A stretch of DNA of 64,000 nucleotides from Paraburkholderia acidisoli. GTDB lineage: Bacteria; Pseudomonadota; Gammaproteobacteria; Burkholderiales; Burkholderiaceae. The stretch covers positions 992,001 to 1,056,000 of the forward strand of contig NZ_CP046915.1 of assembly GCF_009789675.1 (NCBI RefSeq), in the 5' to 3' direction. The stretch's first letter is position 1. The number at the start of each line of letters is the position of its first letter. Made by a program: the position numbers and the translations under genes. The notes beneath the pieces are model-generated. The model saw nothing but the letters and a program-made list of their open reading frames with translations. It did no database searches and was not told the DNA's origin. Below, piece after piece: positions 8,150 through 15,617 of this stretch.

Positions 8150-8198
8150 TTGCCGTGACAACGTAAATTTCGGTATAGTGAGAATAGAAATAATTCTC
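8150..8198 (+). promoter_or_regulatory. Promoter with Fur box for the ABC ATPase gene
   Basis: TTGCCG (8150-8155), an 18-bp spacer and TATAGT (8174-8179) form a plausible sigma-70 promoter. Directly after it GAGAATAGAAATAATTCTC (8180-8198) is an imperfect palindrome matching the Fur consensus at 13 of 19 positions. Iron-loaded Fur would cover the transcription start, so the downstream ATPase gene is probably iron-repressed. Confidence 0.6.
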
Positions 8199-8238
8199 AT
8201 TTGTTGATCACTCGTTGCTCACTTCGCGCTCGTTTCCG

Positions 8239-9075
8239 ATGAACTTTGATACCCAGACTGCCGAACTCGCCCGTGCCACGGTCATCCCGCCCGCTATCCG
8301 CGAATCCTTGTACGAGATCGAACGCGCGTCGTTCGTCGTGGGCGAGCGCACCTTGCTCGACGACGTCTCGCTGACGCTGAAGAAGGGCCGCGTGATTGGC
8401 CTGATCGGTCACAACGGCTCCGGCAAGTCGACGCTGCTCAAACTGCTGGCGCGCCAGCAGCAGGCGAGCGCCGGTTCGATCGCGTTCGAAGGCCGCGCGC
8501 TGCGCGACTGGGATCATCGCGCGTTCGCGCGCGAGGTCGCTTATCTACCGCAGCAGTTGCCGGCCGCCGATGGCATGACGGTGCGCGAACTGGTCGCGCT
8601 CGGGCGTTATCCGTGGCACGGCGCGCTGGGGCGGTTCACGCCAAAGGATCGCGAGAAGGTGCAGGAAGCGATGCAACTCACCGACGTCGAGGTGTTTGCC
8701 GATCGGCCCGTCGACAGTCTCTCGGGCGGCGAGCGTCAGCGCGTGTGGATCGCCATGCTGATTGCGCAGGACAGTCAATGCATGCTGCTCGACGAGCCGA
8801 TCTCGGCGCTCGATATCGGCCATCAACTCGAAGTGCTCGGGCTGATTCGCCGTCTGAGCGAGGAGAAAGGGATTGGCGTGGTGGTGGTGCTGCACGACAT
8901 CAACATGGCCGCGCGCTTTTGCGACGAACTCGTGGCGCTCAAAGGCGGCGTGCTGCTCGAACACGGCAGCGCCGATGAGATGATGACGTCGGCCACGCTC
9001 GCGGCGATCTACGGCGTTCCGATGGGTCTCGTGCCGCACCCGGACGGCGGCCGCCCGATCAGTTACGCGCTGTAG
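8239..9075 (+). CDS. fhuC: Iron-siderophore-type ABC transporter ATPase (FhuC-like)
   Basis: A 278-residue ATP-binding subunit. Walker A is GHNGSGKST at 57-65, the Q-loop is in AYLPQQ, the signature LSGGERQR is at 161-168, Walker B is CMLLDEP at 181-187 and the switch His is at 219. The GRYPWHGALGRF segment and overall pattern are those of FhuC/FepC, which drive import of ferric siderophores through FhuB- and FhuD-type partners. No permease or binding-protein gene is present here, so the ATPase must serve partners elsewhere. The upstream Fur box supports an iron role. I took the ATG at 8239; an upstream TTG would add eight residues. Confidence 0.88.
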   Translation: MNFDTQTAELARATVIPPAIRESLYEIERASFVVGERTLLDDVSLTLKKGRVIGLIGHNGSGKSTLLKLLARQQQASAGSIAFEGRALRDWDHRAFAREVAYLPQQLPAADGMTVRELVALGRYPWHGALGRFTPKDREKVQEAMQLTDVEVFADRPVDSLSGGERQRVWIAMLIAQDSQCMLLDEPISALDIGHQLEVLGLIRRLSEEKGIGVVVVLHDINMAARFCDELVALKGGVLLEHGSADEMMTSATLAAIYGVPMGLVPHPDGGRPISYAL

Positions 9076-9096
9076 CGGGTTGCCCGGACCCAGCGA

Positions 9097-9771
9097 TCAC
9101 GCGCTATAGGCGCGTGCCGAGAAGCGCGCCCACACGCGGCGGCTGCAACGGCGGATCACGCCGTATGCGCTGAACAGACCCATGCCGATCATCATCGCGC
9201 CAATCGAGACAGCGGCCAGTTGATCGAGATGGTGCACGCCCGCGAGCGTACCCAGCGCGCCCACGGCGGCGGCGCCGGCGGAAAGCGCATCGAGGCGCGC
9301 ATGCCAGGCGCCCGCCTTGAGCGCGTCGACGGCGTGCGCGTGCGAATCTTCGAGTTGCGCGGCGGTGGCATGCAGATGCCGCGCGACCAGTTCTCTCGTT
9401 GCGATCACAACGATCGCCACCATCAGCGCACCGGTTTGCGCGGCCGTGGAAGCCGATGCGCCGTCCACCGTTGCATTCAGCGCCTGCGCAAGCATGAACG
9501 CGCCGACGAGCGTCGGCAGCAGTGTCGTGGCCGCGGCGGGCAACCATGCGGTGGCGCGTTGCGCGGACCCGCGCGTGAACCAGAGCGGCAGGAACAACAG
9601 CGCGTCGATCGCCAGATCCACGAGCGTGTGCATGCCGTCCGCGACGATCGCGTGCGAACCCGTGACATAGCCCGTGGCGATCTGGATCGCCATCAGCGCG
9701 AGATTCGCGACCGTGCTGACGCGCGCTGCGCGCAGCGACGCCTGTTCGGAGTGGGCCGTGACCGGTGGCAT
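9097..9771 (-). CDS. Cation diffusion facilitator without C-terminal domain
   Basis: A 224-residue membrane protein with six hydrophobic segments. The second contains GSHAIVADGMHTLVD and the fifth AGAWHARLDALS, the two conserved CDF metal sites (HxxxD in the latter), which place it near the Fe/Mn/Zn exporters of the FieF/MamB type. Typical members have about 300 residues with a ferredoxin-like cytoplasmic domain that controls dimer closure. Here the protein stops shortly after the last helix with RRCSRRVWARFSARAYSA. It probably exports divalent metal from the cytoplasm. It is convergent with fhuC. Confidence 0.8.
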   Translation of the reverse strand: MPPVTAHSEQASLRAARVSTVANLALMAIQIATGYVTGSHAIVADGMHTLVDLAIDALLFLPLWFTRGSAQRATAWLPAAATTLLPTLVGAFMLAQALNATVDGASASTAAQTGALMVAIVVIATRELVARHLHATAAQLEDSHAHAVDALKAGAWHARLDALSAGAAAVGALGTLAGVHHLDQLAAVSIGAMMIGMGLFSAYGVIRRCSRRVWARFSARAYSA

Positions 9772-9976
9772 GCGGGGTTCGTATGCGGAGTTCGAGTCAC
9801 GTGAGGGTAGGGTCTCTCGATGGCAGTGCGATGACAGGCGGGAGAAAGGTTAGGGAGATAAACCGCTTGAAAACGCTACTAACGACCTGTTTTTGCCGGT
9901 TGGGGCGGATGTCTTCCGCCGCGCGAAATACAGCATGTACAACCCGGCGTGCCCAAACCCGGCACCGCCGCATCCA

Positions 9977-10417
9977 TCATCCCCGCGCATTCATCCGCTT
10001 TCCCTTGCGCCGGATTTCGCGCGACAAGTCGCCCAGCGTCACTTTCTCGAAGCGCTTGAGCAGCGCCTTCTCCGCTTCCTGCACGGTCGCGAGAAGGTGC
10101 GCGTTCACGGCCTGTTCGACAAGGCATAGGGGATCGTCCTCGCTCACGAGATCGGAGAACAGCGCGGGCTCGCCGGCGCTGCGATACACGTCGAGCAGCG
10201 TGATCTCGTCGAGCGGCACGCCGAGCACCCAGCCGCCGCCGTGCCCTTTCTCCGACTGCACGTAACCGCTTTCGCGAAGCCCGGCCAGCAGCCGGCGCAC
10301 GACCACGGGATTCGTGCAGAGCATTGCGGCGATCGTATCCGACGTCAACGGGCCTTCCGCGTGCTCCATATGAAGCAGCGCGTGCAGCAGGCGCGACAGG
10401 CGGCTATCCGTTCTCAT
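9977..10417 (-). CDS. Rrf2 family transcriptional regulator
   Basis: A 146-residue regulator with an N-terminal winged helix-turn-helix (TSDTIAAMLCTNPVVVRRLLAGLRESG) and the Rrf2 wing motif KGHGGGWVLG. It lacks the three clustered Cys of iron-sulphur members such as IscR, and resembles the YwnA/YwgB group that senses by thiols or small molecules. AAAGGAG precedes the ATG. It is transcribed divergently from a thioredoxin-reductase-like flavoprotein, and the long inverted repeat between them is probably its operator. It most likely represses both genes. Confidence 0.9.
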   Translation of the reverse strand: MRTDSRLSRLLHALLHMEHAEGPLTSDTIAAMLCTNPVVVRRLLAGLRESGYVQSEKGHGGGWVLGVPLDEITLLDVYRSAGEPALFSDLVSEDDPLCLVEQAVNAHLLATVQEAEKALLKRFEKVTLGDLSREIRRKGKRMNARG

Positions 10418-10429
10418 CCCGCTCCTTTC

Positions 10430-10497
10430 TCTCGAAACTTGTGAAGTTGCATGAATGATAGCATTCGGCCTATCATGTAACTCATGAAGTTTCGAGA
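10430..10497. promoter_or_regulatory. Long nested inverted repeat between rrf2-type gene and oxidoreductase
   Basis: The outer arms are TCTCGAAACTT (10430-10440) and AAGTTTCGAGA (10487-10497), an exact 11-bp inverted repeat. Inside are GTTGCATGA and TCATGTAAC (8 of 9 paired) and ATGATAG with CTATCAT around the centre. The whole 68-bp block is nearly symmetrical and covers the divergent promoters. It fits binding of two or more regulator dimers. Confidence 0.75.
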
Positions 10498-10558
10498 AAT
10501 GCCGTTGCCGGCATTTCCTCTCCGTTACTCAATGCTCGAACGCAAAGGAAACGTCCCC

Positions 10559-11464
10559 ATGCAGCAGGATTTCGATGTCATCGTCATTGGCGGCAGCTTC
10601 GCGGGCCTCTCGGCGGCGATGCAACTGGCGCGCGCGCGCCGCCGCGTGCAGGTGATCGACGCAGGTCGGCCGCGCAATCGGTTCGCCTCGCACGCGCACG
10701 GTTTCTTCGGCCAGGACGGTGTGCCGCCGTCGCAAATCGTGGCCACGGCGCGCGAGCAATTGCTCAGGTATCCGAACGTTACGTTCACGCAAGGCGAGGC
10801 TCGCCACGCCGCGGGCGAGGCGGGCGGTTTTCGGGTCGAACTGGCGGATGGAGCCATCCGCCACGGCAAGCGCCTGATCCTCGCGCACGGCGTGCGGGAC
10901 ACGTTGCCCGCCGTGCCGGGGCTGGCCGAGCGCTGGGGGATCAGCGTGCTGCATTGTCCCTACTGTCACGGTTACGAAGTGGCGGACCGGCGGCTCGGCG
11001 TGCTGGCCACGCATCCCATGTCGATACACCAGGCCATGCTGATTCCCGACTGGGGCCCGACAACGTGGTTCACACAGGGCGTCGTCGAGCCCGGCGCGGA
11101 AGAAGCCGCGCAGTTGCAGGCGCGCGGCGTGACGATCGAACGCACGCCCGTGGCGCAGGTGCTGGGCGAGGCGCCGGCTATCCGCGCGCTGCGTCTTGTC
11201 GATGGCCGCGAGATCGCGATCGACGCGTTGTTCGTCGGCACGCGCACGGAAACGGTAGGCGATCTGGCGAGTCAGCTAGGCTGCGCCGTGGACGACGGAC
11301 CGTTCGGCGCCGTGATTCGCGTGGACGACTGGAAGGCGACGAGCGTGCCCGGCGTGTTCGCGGCCGGCGATGCCTCGTCGGCCATGACCAACGCGACCTT
11401 CGCTTCGGCCTCGGGCGTGGCGGCGGGTGTCGGCGCGCATCGCTCGCTGATCTTCACGGCTTGA
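10559..11464 (+). CDS. Thioredoxin-reductase-like NAD(P)/FAD oxidoreductase
   Basis: A 301-residue flavoprotein. It opens with the FAD dinucleotide motif DVIVIGGSFAGLSAA, has the redox CPYC pair in LHCPYCHGYE at the usual TrxB position, and ends with the FAD-binding GVFAAGDAS. The second dinucleotide fold is poorly conserved (GVLATHPMSIHQAML in place of GGGxSA), as in single-gene Burkholderia homologues. It probably transfers electrons from NADPH or another donor to a disulphide substrate. AAAGGA precedes the ATG at 10559; earlier in-frame starts fall inside the inverted repeat. Probably controlled by the divergent Rrf2 protein. Confidence 0.87.
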   Translation: MQQDFDVIVIGGSFAGLSAAMQLARARRRVQVIDAGRPRNRFASHAHGFFGQDGVPPSQIVATAREQLLRYPNVTFTQGEARHAAGEAGGFRVELADGAIRHGKRLILAHGVRDTLPAVPGLAERWGISVLHCPYCHGYEVADRRLGVLATHPMSIHQAMLIPDWGPTTWFTQGVVEPGAEEAAQLQARGVTIERTPVAQVLGEAPAIRALRLVDGREIAIDALFVGTRTETVGDLASQLGCAVDDGPFGAVIRVDDWKATSVPGVFAAGDASSAMTNATFASASGVAAGVGAHRSLIFTA

Positions 11465-11530
11465 TGCCCTTTGCAGCCTGATTCCGGCGATAACGCTTGC
11501 GGCCGGAGCGCCAACGCGCGCGCCGCGCGA

Positions 11531-12214
11531 TCAGCGGCGGCGCGCGGCCGGAATGCCCGCGAGTATCAGATCGACGCCCGCGAGGAAGTCGGCGCGGTCG
11601 TCGTGCGCGAGCATGTGCGCGGCCACGCTGCGCGTGAAAGGAAATTCCGCGCCATCGAGCTGCGCCCATTCGGCCGATACCTCGCCGAGAAAACTGTCAC
11701 GTTCGAAGCCCTGTTCGCGCGCGAGGTGCGCGTTCGCGGCGTTCTGCCCGCTCACGCCGAGGATGTAGCTCAATAGCGCGTTGGTGGTGGTCCATTGCGC
11801 GGCGCCAGGCACGCCCAGCGCGACCACTTGCTGGCCGATGCGTTCGAGAATGCGCACCATCGGCAAGCTGCCCGGCGCGCGCGTGAGCGCTGAGCCAACC
11901 CACGGATGCGTGTCGATGGCGTCGAACAGCGCGAGCGCGAGTGCGCGAATCGCGGGCTTCGGTGCCGCGCTCTTGCGGGCGGTGGCGTGCAGGCTGCGGG
12001 CGACGATGGCGTCGCACGCGGCGGTCAGCAAATCGCTCTTGCTCGCCACATGCCAGTAGATCGCGCCCGCGCCCGTGGCCAGGTGTTCGGCGAGCGCGCG
12101 GAACGTGAGGCCGCTTTCGCCGCTGGCATCGAGCAAGGCGATCGACGCTTCCACGATCTGTTCGCGGGACAACGACGACTCGCGCCGCCGCGGGGTGGGG
12201 ACTTTGCGGGTCAT
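11531..12214 (-). CDS. TetR family regulator
   Basis: A 227-residue regulator with an N-terminal TetR helix-turn-helix (SREQIVEASIALLDASGESGLTFRALAEHLATGAGAIYWHV) and a C-terminal domain of the TetR_C group, ending ILAGIPAARRR. The start MTRKVPTP at 12214 is preferred; upstream starts would run across its own operator. It is divergent from a TetX-like monooxygenase gene, and the twin palindromes between them are its likely binding sites. It should derepress the monooxygenase when it binds an effector, which is unknown. Confidence 0.9.
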   Translation of the reverse strand: MTRKVPTPRRRESSLSREQIVEASIALLDASGESGLTFRALAEHLATGAGAIYWHVASKSDLLTAACDAIVARSLHATARKSAAPKPAIRALALALFDAIDTHPWVGSALTRAPGSLPMVRILERIGQQVVALGVPGAAQWTTTNALLSYILGVSGQNAANAHLAREQGFERDSFLGEVSAEWAQLDGAEFPFTRSVAAHMLAHDDRADFLAGVDLILAGIPAARRR

Positions 12215-12269
12215 ATGAGGTTCGGATTCACGGGCGGTGAGCCGGGTTGCAAGCGTTGCGGCGTCGCAC

Positions 12270-12318
12270 TTGACAGTAATGGAACAACGTTCCAATAATA
12301 CTATGGAATGATGTTCCA
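12270..12318 (+). promoter_or_regulatory. Promoter with twin 15-bp TetR operators
   Basis: TGGAACAACGTTCCA (12280-12294) and TGGAATGATGTTCCA (12304-12318) are two copies of one palindrome, centres 24 bp apart. A TTGACA (12270-12275) and AATAAT (12294-12299) flank the first copy with an 18-bp spacer, so a bound repressor would sit between the -35 and -10 elements of the monooxygenase promoter. Confidence 0.75.
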
Positions 12319-12405
12319 TGGCATGACGATCGTACGGGTCGGCATGCCCTCACGTCTCGACAATTCATCGAGAACCCAGTGAGAACGACTCAGCGAGAAA
12401 AACAC

Positions 12406-13548
12406 ATGAACACTTCCGGCAGGTCGATCGCGATCGTCGGCGCGGGCCTCGGCGGCCTGGTGCTGGCGCGTGTTCTGCACGTGCATGGCATCGCCGCAAC
12501 CGTCTATGAAGCCGAGCCGTCGCCCAGCGCGCGAACCCAGGGCGGTCTGCTCGACATCCACGAGCACGACGGGCAAGCCGCGCTGAAAGCAGCGGGGTTG
12601 TTCGAGGCATTTCGCGAGATCATCCACGCGGGCGGCGAGGCGTCGCGCATGCTCGATAAAGCGGGCAACGTACTGCTCGAAGAAGCGGACGAGGGCACGG
12701 GCGGCCGCCCCGAGGCGCCGCGTGCGGAACTGCGTCGCATCCTGCTCGAATCGCTACCCGAGGGCACGGTGCGCTGGGGGCACAAGCTCGCTTCGGTATC
12801 GGCCATGGCTGGCGGGCGTCACGCGCTGCACTTCGCAAACGGCGCGACAGTCACGGCCGACTTGCTGGTGGGTGCCGACGGCGCGTGGTCGAAGGTACGC
12901 CCGCTCGTGTCCGCCGCTCGCCCCGTATATGCCGGGCTGGCATTCGTCGAAACGTATCTGTACGAGAGCGATGCGCGTCATCCCGCGAGCGCGCAGGCGG
13001 TTGGCGGCGGTGCGTTGTTCGCGGTCGCGCCGGGGCAGGGCATACTCGCGCATCGCGAGCCCGGCGGCACGCTGCACACGTATGTGGCGTTGAACCGGCC
13101 CGAAGCCTGGTTCGCCAGCATCGATTTCGCCGATGCCACCCACGCGCGCCGCTGCCTCGCAGCCGAATTCGAAGGCTGGGCGCCCGCGTTGACGGCGCTC
13201 ATCACCGAAGGCGAAACCGCTCCCGTGCTGCGTTTGATCCACACCTTGCCCGTCGATCATCGCTGGGAGCGCGTGCCCGGCGTGACGCTGCTCGGCGACG
13301 CCGCGCACCTCATGCCCCCTTCGGGCGAGGGCGCCAATCTCGCCATGCTCGACGGCGCGGAACTCGCGCAGGCGATCGCTGCGCAACCGGACGACAGGGA
13401 AGCGGCGCTGGCCGCTTACGAGCACACGATGTTCGCGCGCAGCGCGCTCGCGGCGGCGGAATCGGCGCGCTTGCTCGAACGGCTGTTTGGCGCGCAGGCG
13501 CCGCAAAGTCTGCTGGACTTCTTCAACGCGATGCGGCCCGCCGACTGA
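12406..13548 (+). CDS. FAD-dependent monooxygenase, TetX-like
   Basis: A 380-residue flavoprotein hydroxylase. It has GAGLGG at 12-17 for FAD, the GADGAWSKVR motif at 156-165 and GDAAHLMPPSGEGAN near 296-310. The segment ARTQGGLLDIHEHDGQAAL closely follows the TetX pattern, so it belongs to the TetX-like branch and not to the phenol hydroxylases. Such enzymes hydroxylate aromatic or polycyclic substrates with NADPH and oxygen; tetracycline activity cannot be assumed. GCGAG precedes the ATG. It is under the divergent TetR gene and its operators. Confidence 0.88.
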   Translation: MNTSGRSIAIVGAGLGGLVLARVLHVHGIAATVYEAEPSPSARTQGGLLDIHEHDGQAALKAAGLFEAFREIIHAGGEASRMLDKAGNVLLEEADEGTGGRPEAPRAELRRILLESLPEGTVRWGHKLASVSAMAGGRHALHFANGATVTADLLVGADGAWSKVRPLVSAARPVYAGLAFVETYLYESDARHPASAQAVGGGALFAVAPGQGILAHREPGGTLHTYVALNRPEAWFASIDFADATHARRCLAAEFEGWAPALTALITEGETAPVLRLIHTLPVDHRWERVPGVTLLGDAAHLMPPSGEGANLAMLDGAELAQAIAAQPDDREAALAAYEHTMFARSALAAAESARLLERLFGAQAPQSLLDFFNAMRPAD

Positions 13549-13581
13549 GTGTGGCTGCGCGCCACTCGGACCCGCGACCGC

Positions 13582-13701
13582 ATGGCGCGTTGCGAGGCAA
13601 TTCGCCGGCTGCAGGCGAAGAATCTCGTCACGCGGCTCGCGGTGGGCGACTACCGCATCGAAGACGAGGCGTTTGCCGAATGGGTTCGTCGGCGAAAATG
13701 A
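13582..13701 (+). pseudogene. C-terminal remnant of an AAA-type ATPase
   Basis: A 39-codon open stretch reads as a winged-helix tail: AIRRLQAKNLVTR, then DYRIEDEAFAEWVRRR and a stop. This is the usual end of the P-loop ATPase/wHTH proteins common in bacteria and archaea. The ATPase part is absent; the upstream DNA belongs to the monooxygenase gene. The rest of the 361-bp gap holds an 11-bp tandem duplication and no other gene. Confidence 0.4.
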
Positions 13702-13730
13702 CGGTGCGCGGCATGGCCTGATTCGTCGCG

Positions 13731-13752
13731 CCCGATATGCTCCCGATATGCT
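13731..13752. repeat. Perfect 11-bp tandem duplication
   Basis: CCCGATATGCT is repeated exactly at 13731-13741 and 13742-13752, in the gap before the diguanylate cyclase gene. Confidence 0.85.
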
Positions 13753-13909
13753 TCGTCTCGATCGCGGCATCGAGCGCGCGTGTCGATGGAGATACGCCCC
13801 TTTTAACCGGCGTTGACACGGCTTGCGGCGGCAGGGACACTCGCGGCGCGAGCCGCGTTCGCCGCCGCGCCGTGATTGCCGCGCTGCCTGCCTTCTTTCC
13901 CGTTCCGCC

Positions 13910-15061
13910 ATGTTTCACCACATCGACACTGAAACGCTCCGCCTGTGCAGCGTGCTTGCGAGCACGGCCTTCGGCCTCGTCTTCGCGCTGGTGCGCTTCG
14001 ACGTCGAAGGGCGGCGCTATTGCTATCACTGGTCGGCGAGTTCGCTGCTGTACGCGGCCACGCTGATCGGCTTCGAACACTCGGCGGGGCATCCGCTATT
14101 CAAGGCGGCGCTGCTCGGCTCGCTCGCGTTCACCAACGTGCTGATCGTTTCCGGCTTGCGCGTGTTCGACGGCAAGACGCCGTTTCGCCCGTGGATGGCA
14201 TGGCCGGTGGCCGGTTGCGTCGCGGCGCAGCTCGCGCCGGCGTGGGTATTGAGCGACCCGAAACTCGTGGCGGTCGCCACGGAGGTGTGCGACACGCTCG
14301 CCGTGGCGATCTCGGCAGGCATCGTGGGCGTGAGCTGCCTGGTCGGGCTGCATCGCGAGCGCGCGAACGCCGCCGCCGACAGCACCTTCATGCCGAGCCG
14401 CGGCCGCCGTCTCGCGGGCCTCGCCATGCTCGGCTACCTGCCCGGCTACGCGATCGCCATCGCCGGTTATCTCTGGAACGGGCCTGCGCTGGACCTGCTC
14501 GCGCTCATCCCGATGCTCTCCGACCAGTTGCTGCTCGGTGTGCTGAATCTGGGTTTGCTGGCGATGCCGGCCGAGCGCGCCCAGCAACGGCTGCGTGCCG
14601 CCGCGTTGCGCGACCCGCTCACGGGCGTATGGAATCGCGCGGGCTTTGCGGCGCAGTCACGCCGCCTGATCGCGCCGGGCGCGACGCTGCTCGCCATCGA
14701 CCTCGATCACTTCAAGCAGATCAACGACCACCACGGCCATCTTGCGGGCGACACCGTGCTGAAGGCCGTCGCCGTGCTCGCGTGCGCCGAAGTCGAGTCG
14801 CTGGGCGGCGAGTTCGGGCGGATCGGCGGCGACGAATTTCTTGCGGTGCTACCGGCCGAACGCGCGCCCTACGCGCAGGTGTGCGCGCGGCAGATCCAGC
14901 AGGCGTGCCGCCGCCCGCTCGACGGCTTGCCGCCGTGGACCGCGAGCATCGGGCTCGCGCAGATCGAGGCGGGCGAAACGGACTATGCCGCGGCGCTGCA
15001 ACGCGCGGACCGTGCGCTGTATCGGGCGAAAGTGGACGGCCGCGACAAGGTGACCGCCTGA
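13910..15061 (+). CDS. Membrane-bound GGDEF diguanylate cyclase
   Basis: A 383-residue protein with about seven N-terminal hydrophobic segments (residues 10-225) and a C-terminal GGDEF domain. The start of that domain (DPLTGVWNRAGF), the substrate loop DLDHFKQINDHHGHLAGD and an intact GGDEF at 306-310 indicate an active enzyme making c-di-GMP from two GTP. The inhibitory RxxD site is missing: the residues before the motif read LGGEFGRI. Product feedback at that site is therefore unlikely. The membrane part has no recognised sensor domain. The ATG at 13910 opens the hydrophobic region directly. Confidence 0.9.
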   Translation: MFHHIDTETLRLCSVLASTAFGLVFALVRFDVEGRRYCYHWSASSLLYAATLIGFEHSAGHPLFKAALLGSLAFTNVLIVSGLRVFDGKTPFRPWMAWPVAGCVAAQLAPAWVLSDPKLVAVATEVCDTLAVAISAGIVGVSCLVGLHRERANAAADSTFMPSRGRRLAGLAMLGYLPGYAIAIAGYLWNGPALDLLALIPMLSDQLLLGVLNLGLLAMPAERAQQRLRAAALRDPLTGVWNRAGFAAQSRRLIAPGATLLAIDLDHFKQINDHHGHLAGDTVLKAVAVLACAEVESLGGEFGRIGGDEFLAVLPAERAPYAQVCARQIQQACRRPLDGLPPWTASIGLAQIEAGETDYAAALQRADRALYRAKVDGRDKVTA

Positions 15062-15079
15062 ACGGCGGAGGTCATGCGC

Positions 15080-15129
15080 GGTTGTTCCAGGTTGTTCCTG
15101 GTTTTTCCGGTCATTCCCGGTTGTGCGCG
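15080..15129. repeat. Degenerate 10-bp tandem repeat
   Basis: GGTTGTTCCA, GGTTGTTCCT, GGTTTTTCCG, GTCATTCCCG and GTTGTGCGCG follow head to tail, starting 18 bp after the cyclase stop codon. Further on GGATAACGCGCG occurs twice (15138-15149 and 15152-15163). Confidence 0.75.
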
Positions 15130-15197
15130 GAATGGGTGGATAACGCGCGCCGGATAACGCGCGGTGCTCACGCTGAGCGAGCGCGCCGCGCGTGCCC

Positions 15198-15485
15198 TCA
15201 ACCGTCGATCAAAAACTTCGAGCGGTCCGGCTCGTCCTTGATCCAGTTCGGCGGCTTGCCGCGTCCCGACCATTCGTTGCCCGAGACCGGATCGCGATAT
15301 TTCGCGGGCGACTTGGCCTTGGCGGGCGGCGTGGCGGGACCGCGAATATCGTCGAAGGTGATCTTGTGCAGCTTCATCTTGCGGCTGATTTCGTCCAGCA
15401 CGTTCAGCCGCTCTTCCTTGAAGGCGGCTTCGAGCTGGGTTTCGAGCTCTTGCCGCTGGGCAAGGAGTTCCTTGAGGTCGGACAT
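15198..15485 (-). CDS. H-NS family nucleoid-associated protein
   Basis: A 95-residue protein with an N-terminal coiled-coil oligomerisation region (residues 1-40) and the C-terminal DNA-binding domain. That domain carries KYRDPVSGNEWSGRG and KPPNW at about 62-81, the conserved core of betaproteobacterial H-NS proteins (BpH3/BvgS-like short form). H-NS proteins silence A+T-rich DNA by polymerising along it. Burkholderia genomes carry many copies, so this one may be specialised. The A+T-rich region upstream of the polysaccharide genes in this window is the type of target it would bind. Confidence 0.92.
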   Translation of the reverse strand: MSDLKELLAQRQELETQLEAAFKEERLNVLDEISRKMKLHKITFDDIRGPATPPAKAKSPAKYRDPVSGNEWSGRGKPPNWIKDEPDRSKFLIDG

Positions 15486-15617
15486 CGTCGGGCAGCCAGG
15501 TGATTGAAAAACCGGCCGATTTTAACGCGCCGGCGCGCGCCCGGTCTTTCGGGGTTTGCGAGGCGGCGTGAATGCAACACTCGCCGCCGCCCGCATGGTC
15601 ATGCGTATTACGCCGTA

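Noticed and set aside
12406..13548. Tetracycline-inactivating TetX enzyme
   Set aside because: The family match is to the broad TetX-like flavoprotein group. Sequence alone does not support tetracycline as substrate.
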